A stretch of DNA of 64,000 bases from Dichotomocladium elegans (lineage: Eukaryota; Mucoromycota; Mucoromycetes; Mucorales; Lichtheimiaceae): NCBI GenBank assembly GCA_025716815.1, contig JAIXMN010000001.1, positions 992,001 through 1,056,000 on the forward strand, given 5' to 3'. The position numbers and the translations under genes were made by a program. Shown here one piece after another: positions 47,951 through 59,700 of the stretch (its first letter is position 1; each line of letters begins with the position of its first letter). Under the pieces are notes generated by a model. The model saw only the letters and a list, made by a program, of their open reading frames with translations. It was not told the origin of the DNA and searched no databases.

Positions 47951-48262
47951 TGATCTTCTCGTTTTACTGGTTCACATTTGTAAAGAAAGAAAGAAAAATA
48001 AAAGAGAGAAAAGACGCAAAGAAGAACACATGTAGATAGATACCTTTCATTCGATTGGCAGCGTTCGTTGCAGTCATGGGTTCCCATTATTTGTTCCACA
48101 CGCATCATTACAAAGAACATAAAAAGATTAAGAATATAACGTAGGAGCAATGTTTATTGGAAAGGGAGTCTGTGTCGGGTACGTTGAGATAGGTAAGAAA
48201 TTCGTCGCTTATCGCCAACTATCTAGTCGTAAGTATTAACCCATCTCCTCCCTGTGGCCCAT
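47951..48262. other. Convergent 3' gap
   Basis: 3' flanks of SF3B3 and the NPC2-like gene, with an A-rich stretch containing AATAAA just after the SF3B3 stop. Nothing else seen. Confidence 0.5.
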
Positions 48263-48406
48263 CTATGTACGAGCGAAGACGGTGTGCGCATCCAAGCAAG
48301 TAACCTGCTTGCGGTCAGGCGTGGTAATGACAGCATGGACCTGGTACTTTCCCTATTGCAAAGCATATACGTTATAAACCGAATGCACTTTCCGCAGTCT
48401 CATCCC

Positions 48407-48439
<33 letters not shown>

Positions 48440-49125
48440 TTCCTGCATAAGATCGTTCTCCAAATACTTACGGAAGCTACAAGACATATATATAAAAAAA
48501 AGGGTGAGTTGACCTCTGACCACCATCGCATCCTATCCCGATCCTATTCACTTACGAATCTCCTTTGGCAACTCAACTGCCTTTTTGAAATTGATATTGC
48601 CCTTGGGGATAGGGCACTTTTCATCGACCTTCTTGAGCTCTTCGCAGAGGTCAAAACGTTGCTTCAGGAGCTGGACGACGCCAAACTTGACAGTGACATC
48701 AGCGGTGGTTCCCTGGGGCACCGCTTCCTTCAAGAAACCCGTAAAGCTGATCTCGAGGTTCTCACCCTTTCTTGGTGGATCGGGATTGAGGGTAATATCC
48801 TTGATCCTATTGCGTTATGTAGATATATTTTTTTTTTTTGTAGTTATTGGGTAGGTGCGTGGAAAGGGAGTCGGCAAGAGAAACGGGGAAAATAAGAGAA
48901 GGGAATGGTCAATACAAAGAAGGCGCGGATGCGTGCACACATGCATGCTTGAGTAGATGGAACAACTTGAACTTACTCCATGAGATCGCTGGCGCTACCA
49001 CAGTTTGTAATGAGATCAGTGTTCAGTGAATACGCAGGCTCATCTTGAAGATTGAGCGTGGGCACAGTAGCGGCGCTGACAAGCGAGCAGGAAAACGCGA
49101 GGAGGAGAGGAGCCAAAGTCTTCAT
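48263..49125 (-). CDS. ML-domain (NPC2-like) lipid transfer protein with a 5-nt microexon
   Basis: Secreted or vacuolar-lumen sterol/phospholipid carrier of the MD-2-related lipid-recognition family. Four exons give 164 residues: 49125-48977, 48806-48556, 48476-48472 and 48352-48263. The signal peptide MKTLAPLLLAFSCSLVSAAT is clear. Mature landmarks are LITNCGSASDL with the first Cys, the strand IKDITLNPDPPRKGENLEIS, FDLCEELKKVDEKCPIP, and KYQVHAVITTPDRKQVTCLD near the end, giving the usual disulfide cysteines. The microexon CTTCC is flanked by TTGTAG and GTAAGT. It turns ...KEI and GKYQ... into KEIPSGKYQ, restoring both phase and the family's I-P-x-G-K-Y turn, which is the main support for it. 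A TA repeat ~60 bases upstream serves as the TATA region. Confidence 0.9.
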
Positions 49126-49665
49126 GATAAGCAGTGAGGAAGAAAAGGTAGGATACTGAAGTTGTCCGTCCGAACGAAAGGTGTATATATATATATATAT
49201 ATCTATCTACCGCACAACTCACGCCAGCGCATGACGGGGGCGGACCCTTTCTTTTTCCTCGGCGGTTCTAGGTTCACGGACCGACACGGGCTATTGGTGG
49301 GTAAATAACCAATGACAGCAAATATTCTACTTCCCGCTCTCTCTGCCTCTCTTGTTCCCCCTTATGCTACGTCGAAGAAGTGCATAGGTGCCGGTTTTGA
49401 TACACAACCGAGTAGTATGTCGGTTCGTATATCGATCTCTGGCATAAACATAGAGAGGGGGAATAGAGTTTACCGCCTTATAATAAAAAAATGTTACATT
49501 TCGTTACACTAAAATGTCACTCCTGCCCATACGCATACGCACAAACATGCGCACAATGAAGTGTCTCCAGAAGTTGACATGCAGAAAAATTCTGCTACCC
49601 AAATAAAAACAATGCTGTATAGATATGTTGTATATGTGCATTTTAATAACAAATTTATACAGGAA
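49126..49665. other. Intergenic, with a TA tract
   Basis: Contains a TA dinucleotide tract (49,184-49,201) that doubles as the TATA region of the NPC2-like gene, and the 3' flank of the ADAM gene. No other gene seen. Confidence 0.5.
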
Positions 49666-52600
49666 CTAAGGACTCCTCGCTCTACTACTCCGATCGCCAT
49701 GGCCGGATGGTGAACGAGCTGGGTGTTGCTGCGGTAAACTTCCTACGGATTGCGGGGTAGTCACGCTAGGAGGTGGTGCATAAATAGGGGGTGGAAACGA
49801 TGGAGCGAAGGGACCATTGTATGCTGTTGGATCAACCCAATGGCTCGGCGCATTTTGCAGAGAAGCGTGTGGCGGAGCTGCTGGTGCGGGCATCGGATAG
49901 GCTGCTGGTCCATAATAAGGTTGCTGTTGCTCGCTTTGGTCCCGGATCTGGTGCTGTATTTGCTGGGAATGACGCATCGGGACAGCTCCTGGTCCTGGTC
50001 CTGACCCTGTTCCTGCATGAGGGACGGATGCAGCAACATTGGGGGGCACTAGATTATGCTTGCGCATCCGCCGACGGGTCTTGTAAGAGGAATAGCCTGG
50101 CCAACAGCAGCAGCAACCCTTGAAGAAGCATCGTGCGAGGATTAACAGTAAAATTATGGCAAGAACACATCCTACCGGGATCGCAATCTCTTTATGGTCT
50201 TTTAGCCACGCCAAAGCCCGATCACCTAAACGAGCAGAAAAAGGTTATTTACAAGAGGTGTGCATGCCTACGTAGATACTAACTGGTATTGCCATAACTA
50301 CAGGATCCATTCGAGCAGCTGCCGCCTGACCCACAAGGCGTTCCGTTCAAAAAATTACCATTGAAAGCCGTGCATCCTGACCCACTCGCGCTCTTGCAAA
50401 CGACAGAACAGGTTGAGCTCATGCTCGAACATGCCGAAGTAATAGAAAGCTCTGATCCGCGTTCGCGGCATTGCAGATCGCGTGAGGTACATTCTCCCGT
50501 CGCGCACTTCAGGTTATCATCACCAGAACCGCATTTTGTTCCGTCCGCAACATGCTTATCGGCAGGACACTCGCGGGATGTCCCATCGCACACCTCTTGT
50601 ATATCACACTCGCCAGTGGATGCGCGACATACATAGTTGACTGGTCGGAGTTGGCAATTGTCACAACATCCATCTGTAACATCGCTGCATAACAAACATA
50701 TATACATTCGCTATTACATTCTGCTTCAGATCTATCATATCAATAACTTACTCGCACACAGCATTGCCGATGAACTTGCAGGTTTCGGGATTACAGCATG
50801 TGCTGTTCATGCTTCCTGGATCGCAATCCTCTCCTTCCTCTTTGATGCCGTTACCGCATTGTTGCAGAGTTTGGACAATCCGGGACCCCGGTTCTTCTTT
50901 ACAGTTAGCACCATGCATAACTTATTATGGTTGTTATCTACCTTCTAAGCACGACCCTAGGGATGGATAAAGGCCACAAACTGTACTTATTGAACAAGGA
51001 CTGAACGCGTTACTGGATACATTATTGGTTGGATTCATAATATACGTTCCGCCTGCACTGCATTCGGTTGAACTTAATTGGCAGCAAGCACATGAACTGC
51101 CGCTGCATGGGCAGTCGTAAGAGGTACAGTCATGGATTGCTCCTAAGTACATTTAAATGTTGGTCAGGTTCGTTATTCGCCTTCGAGCTTGGAGGCAGAC
51201 ATAAAACAACTTTACCGAAACCGTGGCCGATCTCGTGGGCAACAACCTTCCATTCATCGCGCACTATATTACGGTTTGTGTGTGAGTTTGAACATTAGAT
51301 TCATATGCGATGGTCAGTACCGCATAAATGGTGAGCTTTTCTATCCTCTCCTTACTTACAGATGGAAGAAACGCCAGTACCAGAGACATACTGCGTCAGG
51401 CCGGCACTCGTCTGCTTGGTGGCATCTGAATTACAAAGTTGTTTAAGCCATGCTACACCGACTTCAGTACCGGTTCTTTTTCGAAAGAAGAGGTAAATTA
51501 TACGTCGGTTCTATGTTCGGATCATTTTTACACTATCATAAACTTACGGGCAGTTTGTCATGAGGTGCCATAATGCAGCTCCATCGTCACTCGTGTAAGA
51601 CCGCCAAAGGCTAAAATCGCTGAGACGATCGCTGATACTGTAGGAGTCCGAACAGTCGCGGTTCCAGGGATTGTCATTGGATGTGGTGGTAGGGCAGGCC
51701 TCAGACATGATAGTAATATTGATCAAACCGAGTTGTATATTGAATGTTTTCTCGTAGATCCCGGAGGCCGTGTTCCAGTCTGCGATGATTTGAGCCCGCG
51801 CTTTCTCCACAGAACCATAGACACGGGTGTAGGTGCAGTCTGCAGCTAGAATTGATATTTAATATGAGAAGCGAAGGTATATATAATACATAATATGTAT
51901 AATTACCAGCACCCATATAAGCAACTAAAGGAAGCACGATCATTATATATATATATATATATATATATACAGATGCACATTAGCATGAAATACAGAATTC
52001 TCTTTTTCTTTTTTGTCTTTTACTTTTTGTTGAGGAGGGACAGCCTGCAGCGGATTGGCGCTTCTGCAACGCTGAAGTCGGACCAAACAAGGTATGGGAA
52101 GATGTATCGAGTATGCCGAGGGGATGACCCACGCGCATCGACGCCCGAGTCTGATCGAGGTTGAATGCCAGTTTCTCAAATTGGCATTCGCCCTGGAAGG
52201 GTGACACGAGTGCAGTGTCGGAATCCCGATAGATAGCCATGGGGGCAAGATCATGATTTAATGTCGCGTCATCCGATCTTTTAGTTAGCTTGTAATTCTC
52301 GATTGTTTTGATATGATATAAATCGGACTCAAATTCGAAAGCGCCCTCAATAACAGGTTCATTGTATTGACTACGTAGAATGCCAGGGATGGGAGCGATT
52401 ATTCAAGTTGATGGTTAGATCTCAGAGGATATGACGGGGTATTAATGCATACCTAATGAGGTCGTGGTGGAGAACAACGCGGGCCCAGCCTAGAATACCA
52501 TCCGACCGGTCATGATAATTGGATTTCTGCACACCTAAAGTATCGGCTTGCCATTGTCGCTGGGTGTGGGTGTCACTGACAACATGGCCGCTGTAGACTC

Positions 52601-53014
52601 TGAAGTGATCGTGGGTAAGAGGTTCAGCTCGCTGTTCATGGGGATACCATGTCACAGCGGAAGGGTGAAAGATGTCGGGATTAGGTTCGAGATGGAGATA
52701 GAATGACTGATTAAAGGCGTTGAATTGCAAACGTAGAATGTCGTCATACTCGATACTTCGCGGGTGTTTCGGCTGGTACGCAGGGTTGGGGGAGATATTG
52801 CGCTTCCGAAAGAATTTGTCGGGGCGAGGGGCAATATCAACTTTGATGTTTTGCAAAGGTTCCACGCGTAATAACCGTCGATTATTGATGCTGTGGCCTG
52901 TCCTGATTATCAGTTCACGGTGGCACATATTGCTGCAGCCCTCTTACCCTGCACACCACCGGATAATAAGATACAGACGTGGATGTATATGAGGAGGTGA
53001 AAAATCCGAGTCAT
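49666..53014 (-). CDS. ADAM-type zinc metalloprotease with disintegrin-like region and membrane anchor
   Basis: Type I membrane sheddase-like protein of the reprolysin/ADAM family, as found in some fungi. Eleven exons keep phase to 889 residues: 53014-52948, 52897-52453, 52370-52024, 51924-51907, 51845-51548, 51475-51360, 51263-51216, 51142-50942, 50920-50752, 50684-50284, 50225-49666. Order: signal peptide (FHLLIYIHVCILLSGGVQG), prodomain (LRLQFNAFNQSFYLHLEPNP), catalytic domain starting AYMGAADCTYTRVYGS, zinc site VVAHEIGHGFGAIHDC (HExxHxxGxxHD complete), Met-turn region YIMNPTNNVSS, then disintegrin-like CGNGIKEGEDCDPG through CDGTSRECPADKHVADGTKC. The membrane helix IPVGCVLAIILLLILARCFF is followed by a Cys cluster (GCCCCW), perhaps palmitoylated, and a ~150-residue cytoplasmic tail rich in Pro, Gln and Ser. 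Exon 4 has 18 nt. An AT microsatellite lies in the intron before it. Confidence 0.92.
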
Positions 53015-54390
53015 GAATATCCGTGCGCAGGTTTGCACTCTTCCTTTCAGTGCGTTTATCTTTAAATGAGAGCAAATAGGACTAAAGACAGCTGGAGCGG
53101 GCCTGGAAGAGGAGGGGAAAAGAAAAGAGGAGGACAATGAACCAAGAAGCGTCCCCACAAATGTCATCGCACAACACCCGCGCACACACACACACACACA
53201 TGCGGGTCTTCAAAATGGGGAAAGGCGGGAAAGAAACACAGAGAAACCTTGCCAAAATTCTATCTTGAACAGCCGGATGGGCAGTGCCAAGACTTGCAAT
53301 TATGGGATGACGAGACGACTGTGCACTAGATGGGCAATAGGGCATGCTATGGAATCCTTTCTTATAGCTGTTTCATGGTTGTCTAGAAGTATGCAATTTT
53401 TGTATCCTTTTTTTTTTTTTACCTCGTACGTCTTTACTGTGCAGTTAAGCAATGCTAAGGAGCCGGGAGTAACACGGTGGCGACGTGCTTCGCTGAGGTA
53501 CAGTGTCCTAACAAAAATAGAAGTCGGGTTTTGCCCCAGCAATCTTTACGCGTGATGACAAAGCAAATGTCGCATGCACAGCGATAAACCTTCATATCGA
53601 ATCTAACGCCTTCTGCCCTTTGTATATTGACCAATCGTACCCGTACTTGATGGGCCATGGAAGAGAGGACAAAACGAAATCGCATCATCCAGTGGGGCCG
53701 CGATTTGGCTGCCTTCGGACAGGGCCTTCCACTTATTTTTTTGTGTCTTGCGTGGCCTGTGCCTGCCCCTGTCATCGTTTCGGCGTTGCTTTCAACCCAG
53801 GTGCTCTCATTTTTTTTTTTGCTGTCGTCTTCCTTGTCCCCGCGCTCACCCGGTGTAAATTGCCGATGCCCCGCCTTTCGCCGGCTTCTTGTCGGCCATT
53901 GTGCCCTCCCCATGTCCCCTGCCGTTGCTTCTGGCCGGCTCTTGCAATTGCTTTCGGGGTTGCCTGTCCTTGTTCTTGCCGCTGCTCCTAGCACACTATC
54001 AATCCTTCACTGTGGTTATGACCATGTGCACACCTGGATACGGCCGGTGTGAACCGGTCGGTAAGTCAAAAGTGAATAGCGGACGGGATAATGGTTTTTG
54101 TTGACTAACGAAATCTTTTTACCTGGTGATACGACAATTTCGCATAATATTATGCGACACTTTTTTTTTGTATTTTAAACGACATTATTTCATCTTGGAT
54201 ACGAATTTATTTGGAAAATAAACTACAAGAGCTCGGATAAGTTAAGGAAAGACTTTGTGGTACAAGCAAACGCGCGTGTGATGGGGGTCACTCCGCTTAT
54301 TCCTTTTTGAGTATTGTTTTATCCTCAGATGGCCCGGCAACATCGAAATGTCATAAATGGCAGAGAGACGCAAGATTGGGATCGTAAACA
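53015..54390. other. Intergenic with a dispersed-sequence fragment
   Basis: Holds the ADAM promoter side and the 3' side of the dihydroxyacetone kinase gene. Overlapping open frames on both strands around 53,460-54,050 are GC-richer than the surroundings, but no known domain appears. Part of it matches other places in the window (53,540-53,660). Confidence 0.4.
53540..53660 (-). repeat. Unnamed dispersed sequence, fullest copy in the window
   Basis: The right part (53,624-53,652) matches 63,821-63,850; on the minus strand both encode KYGYDWS followed by aromatic residues. The left part (53,543-53,576) matches 13,158-13,192 on the other strand. Two separate matches in one 120-base block suggest a repeat family or an old coding element. 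No terminal structure was found. Confidence 0.5.
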
Positions 54391-56502
54391 TCATTCCAGG
54401 CCTTGTGATAACCCTTCCAGTAATGCCTTGAGACCCCAGGCACCTGCATCCGGGATCGCCGCGCTCTTGACATCGTCGGCTGAAAGATAAGACGCACGAC
54501 CCATATGTGCTTTCATACAACGAGTCTTCTCTGCACCCCGCCGCGCAGCTTCTACAGCTTCGCTAAAGTTGTGCGAAGCATGTAGTGTATTAACAAATGG
54601 AATCAAAACATCCATCAGCGTGCGATCGCCTTCGCGGGCTGGTGTGTACGTTTCCAATGCGTCAAGGGCGTTCTTGGCGGCTATGGATTGCAACGTCCCA
54701 GTTAATAAGCATCCGGTATTTTGAATTTCTTTTCTCGAGCTTTTATCTGCCTTTACCTTGAGACCAAGTTCGAATTGATATGCCTTTTTCTTCCTTTGGC
54801 AATGCGCCTCCCAATGCATTGAGATAGATGCAGTAAATAGCAGACGATGTTCCTCCTACAGACCGCTCAATAATATCTGCGAGACCCATAATGGTTTTAC
54901 GACAGGACTGGGGAATCATCTGAGGGATATCTTGAAGAATTGCAGAAGCCGCTGTCTTGAGTGTCGTCCCGCAATCGCCATCACCTAGCTTGGTGTCGAA
55001 TTCTGTCACTTGTGGTTCAGCTTCGATTACGCTTTGGCAAGCGCTACAGATGGCCTTTTTCAACACACAAAGATCCTGCCCATCCCCGTCATCGGCGACA
55101 TTCATGTCGTTCTTCCTTAATGTTTCTCTTTCTTCCGAACAAGCAATGTTCGCCGAGAACGAGGATCGTGGCATTGTCGACAACCAGCCAGGCGCGTCAA
55201 CAGATTGGTTGATCAACTCTATCCACGACCTATCTTCCAGGATAAGCAAGGTGATCGAAAATCCGGGCATATTGAGGCTGGTCAAGAACGACCCAGCAAG
55301 AACGCGTGCAATGCTAAAATGATGCTTTTGTAACAACAAGTCGACGGCTTCCTTGACAATCAAATTGAGCTCGATGGGAGAGATGCCGCCCAGATTGTTT
55401 ATCAGGACTACAAGCGGCTTCACCGGAGAGGGGTGGATATAGCCTCTTTCTGGATCCGACACATCAACCAGCATATCGATCATCTTGCCCACGAGTGCAC
55501 GGGCAGGCATGATATCAGTCTTTTGGAATCCGGCCTCGTTATGAATCCCCATCCCAATCTCTATAGTCTTGTCGGGCAGATGCTCTTCTTTTGCGGAAGA
55601 GCCCGGTACATGACAGTGGTCCAGCGCTACACCGAGCGATGCCGTTGCCTCGTTCATGTCCTTGATTGTCTTTATGATCTCCTCAAGCGAAGCGCTACAT
55701 TATACAGAATATTGTAAGGTGGAGGCGGAGAGAAAGAGAGAGATGACGAGTGTAAGATCATTTACCCTCCTCGGGCCAGTGCCCCGGCCGCCTTCACTGC
55801 TAACACCGTACCAGCTACCCCCCGACGTCCGATCTTGCTCTTTCGTCCGACGGCCACGTCGTCGCCGAAAACCACCATGGCCACCCTGATGCCGCGCGCC
55901 TTGGCCCGCTCAATAGCAAGCCCAAAATTGAGACAATCGCCGGTATAGTTCATCACAATCACCAGTGTTCCATGGGGGGACTGTACTCGCTCAATGGCGG
56001 CAAGCACCTGGGATGCCGATGGCGACGCAAAAACATGACCGCACACCGCCGCAGTCAACATTCCATCACCAACATACCCGGCATAACCAGGCTCATGGCC
56101 TGATCCTCCCCCGGAGATAATTGTCACTTGACGTTTCGCAATCGACTCGTAGTCGACATGATAGACAACTTATGATGGTGTTAGTTTTTTTTTATTACTT
56201 CAGGCATCTCTCTCCCCATAGTAGCCATTGTGTGCATATGTGCAACATATACATGCCTCGTTCGGAAGGGATCCAACGAAGTTGCGGGTTGGCATAACAG
56301 AGTCCTTGGATGCTCTCGCTAACGAGCTTTAAGTATCAAAAGTGAATTTTTTATGCACAGAGTTGCGCCTTGTTTAAATAAACGAAAGATACACTCACAG
56401 TTTCGGGATCGTTCAGAATATGTTTCGCTATAGTGTGATTGTTTAAATCTCTCTTTTTTCTCGCAAGTTTCAGTCTTAGTTACCTGCAGCTGTAAATGAC
56501 AT
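54391..56502 (-). CDS. Dihydroxyacetone (glycerone) kinase
   Basis: Two-domain ATP-dependent DAK that phosphorylates dihydroxyacetone, feeding glycerol catabolism and detoxifying free dihydroxyacetone. Six exons (56502-56484, 56427-56399, 56326-56257, 56168-55766, 55694-54757, 54680-54391) give 582 residues. DakK: LVSESIQGLCYANPQLRW, then QVTIISGGGSGHEPGYAGYV and the substrate-binding His region around ALDHCHVPG. DakL: EFDTKLGDGDCGTTLKTAAS with the metal-binding Asp cluster, GGTSSAIYCIYLNAL, and AREGDRTLMDVLIPF. All core motifs are intact. Intron 3 starts with GC at 56,256 and ends in AG. The first two exons are very short (19 and 29 nt), so the start is supported mainly by phase and by the spacing to the family's first helix. 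Confidence 0.93.
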
Positions 56503-56791
56503 TATCGGGTGAGGAAGAAGAAGAAGAAGAAGGGGCTCAATATCCCTGGGAAACTGAAATTCTATGCGTACACGTACCTGATGAGCTTGCGTGAATAGCG
56601 TCTTGTGCAACATGAAAAAAATTGGGTAGATATGTATCTTTTTTATTATGCATGCGCACATGTTAGGGACACAGGTTTACATACGCATTCACACTCTTAC
56701 GCTCTTTTTTTTTGTTTTACAAAGTTAGGAAACAAAACCGGTGCTGGTAGTGTATTCTATATGCGAATAGAGAAAGGAGGATGGATGAATT

Positions 56792-59700
56792 TTAGGTCGA
56801 GCCATGAGGAGGAGGCATGGGCGGTGGTATTTCCACTGGCTGATCTTGTTTTTGAGGGATGGATGTCTCCGATCTCGGATTCTGCTGCTCTGATGGCAGC
56901 GGTGGACATGCAGGAAGCGGCTTGAGGCCAGTAACAAGAGATGGTGGATAGTGGCGTAAGGATTGAGACGGGGACGAGAATCGCGAGGTTGTTGTTTTCT
57001 GCGTTGGAGACAGGGGGTTGCATACCACGGAAATGTTTGCAGCATCATCAATGTCAGCAGCATCTTCTTCAGAATTGGTAATATTCCCTTTTTCTTCCTC
57101 GTCTTCCGAAGGTTGATGATGAGGAGCGGGATTAGCCCAATCGCAGCCACTTGGCGCCTGCCAGTGGAGCTTATTGCTCGACAGTAGAGGCAGTTGTGTT
57201 GCTGTACTATTGCCGTGTCTGTCTCCCATCGGACCGGATTCAGCGACAGTAGTATTAGGATGAATAGTGGTAGTAGTTTGCGATGGCCAATTTGGGTAAA
57301 AGGCTGTCGTTGTGAGTGGTACTTCACTACCATCGCTCGATACGTCAGACCCCGTGCGTCTTGAATGCAGCCGACGCGCGGCAAGAAGGGGCTCTTTAAA
57401 TATATCGACTTTTCTTGATTTCTCATAGAAACGAGGCGGCGGCAAGTTATGTTCAATGGCCAATTCAGTCCTGCGTGCCTTTTCATATTCGCTCCACTTT
57501 TTCATTGTGATCCTGCTGGTGTCAAATTTGCCCTCCCGGCCACCATGATTTCCAGATTCCTTCTCCAGCCCTTCTACCTTGCGTGTGTCCCCCCATGAAA
57601 AATCGTCAAAGTGCCAGTATGCATACATGGGAAGGACAAAATTCCAGATGGGCAGGCTAAGTAGGTACAGGAGCATCCAGCCTACATACACTACCTTACG
57701 GCTCGTCATTACGATCAGGACCGCAGGAAGTCCCAGGATCATGGCCAGTAGAATGAGCGGAATGAGGGCTGGGCTGCCCAAGCATGCAAGAATGATCAGA
57801 TATAGCGTAAAAGAGATGGCAGCAGGTAATGCGAGCGTCCCGACCAATTCCATGAATACAATGAACTGCATTGAGAAGCAGAAGGTGCCACAAAGGTCGT
57901 GCACAAATAATAGCTCCATGAGGTTGTGGATTGTCGAATTGATCCATCGGCGACGTTGCGATAGAAGTACTTTGAAACTGTCTGGAACCACTGTTTTGCA
58001 ACTAAAATAGACAAACAAACCGAGCCCATTGAACATGCTACATCTTGGTAATACATTATCATCATCACTTACACAGCCTGAGGAACGAACATCATCTTGC
58101 GATTTGGAAATGTTTTAAGCATGAGCGTCGATAGGTAGCGGTCTTCGCCTAGAAGAAGCAAGTTCTTCTTGTGGAGGGTATCTACAACGTTTTCCGAGTA
58201 GTGCTCAACCACGTCGGGGTTAGCAAGCACTGGCACCCAGTAGCCATTCGGACCTTTTGGTGCCTTGATCCGATACATGCAAAAGCATCCTGGTAGACAT
58301 GTCACACCTCCAAAGATAGATTCAAAGGCCTTGCTCATATGATGTGAGATGTAGTACTCAAATACTAAGATAGTCGATTGTTATTCACTGCTTTACATCT
58401 TCATCAGAGGTATGCAACCCTTTATGAATGGAACTATCCCTTGAAAGGCATCGTACCTTGGATCATGCTAACCCAGCTGTCGGTCTTGTTGGCTATTTTC
58501 GTCTCACCACAAAGTCCAGAAATATTAGGATCTTTCACACAGCACGAGACGAGCCGTGATAGCGCATCTGGATAAAGTTTTGTATCCGCGTCAACCATGA
58601 GACAGACCTCGTAGTGGTCGGGTGTGACGCCAGTAATCCGCCAAATGCAATTGAACAGCTCATATTCCATGCATGTCATCCGCTCGTCAAATATGACCTT
58701 CTGCATGAATTGCATTAGTACAATCTGTGAGTCACGCTTGCCACGGTTGCCAGGTTTCATTTCAGTGGCCTCCTCAGGTGTTCCGCATTTTACGATCGTT
58801 ATCATCGGAACTCGTTGCTGGTGTAACGGATCAACTGTCGCATCGTTGTATTTGTAATAGCCAGCATACACTTTGGCCATGTTGTGCTGCTTGTAGCCAT
58901 CCGCAATGGCTACGTAAGAGGTTGGTTGGACCTGACTCGGCGGAATAACGAAATCGCGCATCATGGAGATGCAAGCATCCGGCGTGGATTTTGTGTTTCC
59001 ATGACCAGTAACGATTCCGTCACAAATTACGAACAGGAGCTTGTGTGAGTTGGGGTAGTCGCTCGTTGCAAGTGAGTCGAGAGTAGTGCGTATGCCTTCC
59101 ACGCCTTCTGAGTAGCAGGTTACTAGGCAAACGGTGTGTACTAGAGGGAATTTGAACGGCATATAATTTGCCGAAGGCTGGCGGACTACATATGGCGAAA
59201 GGGGAAAAGGACAGTGCGCAATGGTGTTGGTTCCCGATGATGATGTATCTAAATCGGATGACGACACCGATGATCGACGCGGTGTGAGATCGCCGGACGT
59301 GTAGAAGCTTGTTGAACTACCGAGATGGGTTCGCGCAGCCGGATAATGCGAGGTACCAAAGGATTGTTGGCTTATCGTCCTTGAAAAGCTGTTGTATGCC
59401 GTGGTATCAGTATCATTAACCGTTTCTCAATGCGTGCTCTTATGTACGTATTTGCTTACTTTGCCTTCCATGCAGGCGTAGATGCACGGTCAGCATCGAA
59501 CCGAGTGATTCCGTGCTGAGGCTGCGTGAAACGAGACGTTTGAGGTAATAATGACTTTTTCTTTTGTTGATTCGGCTGGACGTTGGTCACTCGGGGAATG
59601 GGTCCTGTGGAGGTGATATTTCGGCTCCAGTTTTCGATCTCGTCCTGACGTTTCATCCTTTCAGCGTAGGATGAGCCCTCGTTAAAGTTACCGAGACGCC

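Noticed and set aside
53455..53994. 180-codon minus-strand open frame and overlapping plus-strand frames
   Set aside because: GC-rich local composition keeps several frames open at once, and no domain is seen. Part of the frame is the dispersed repeat.
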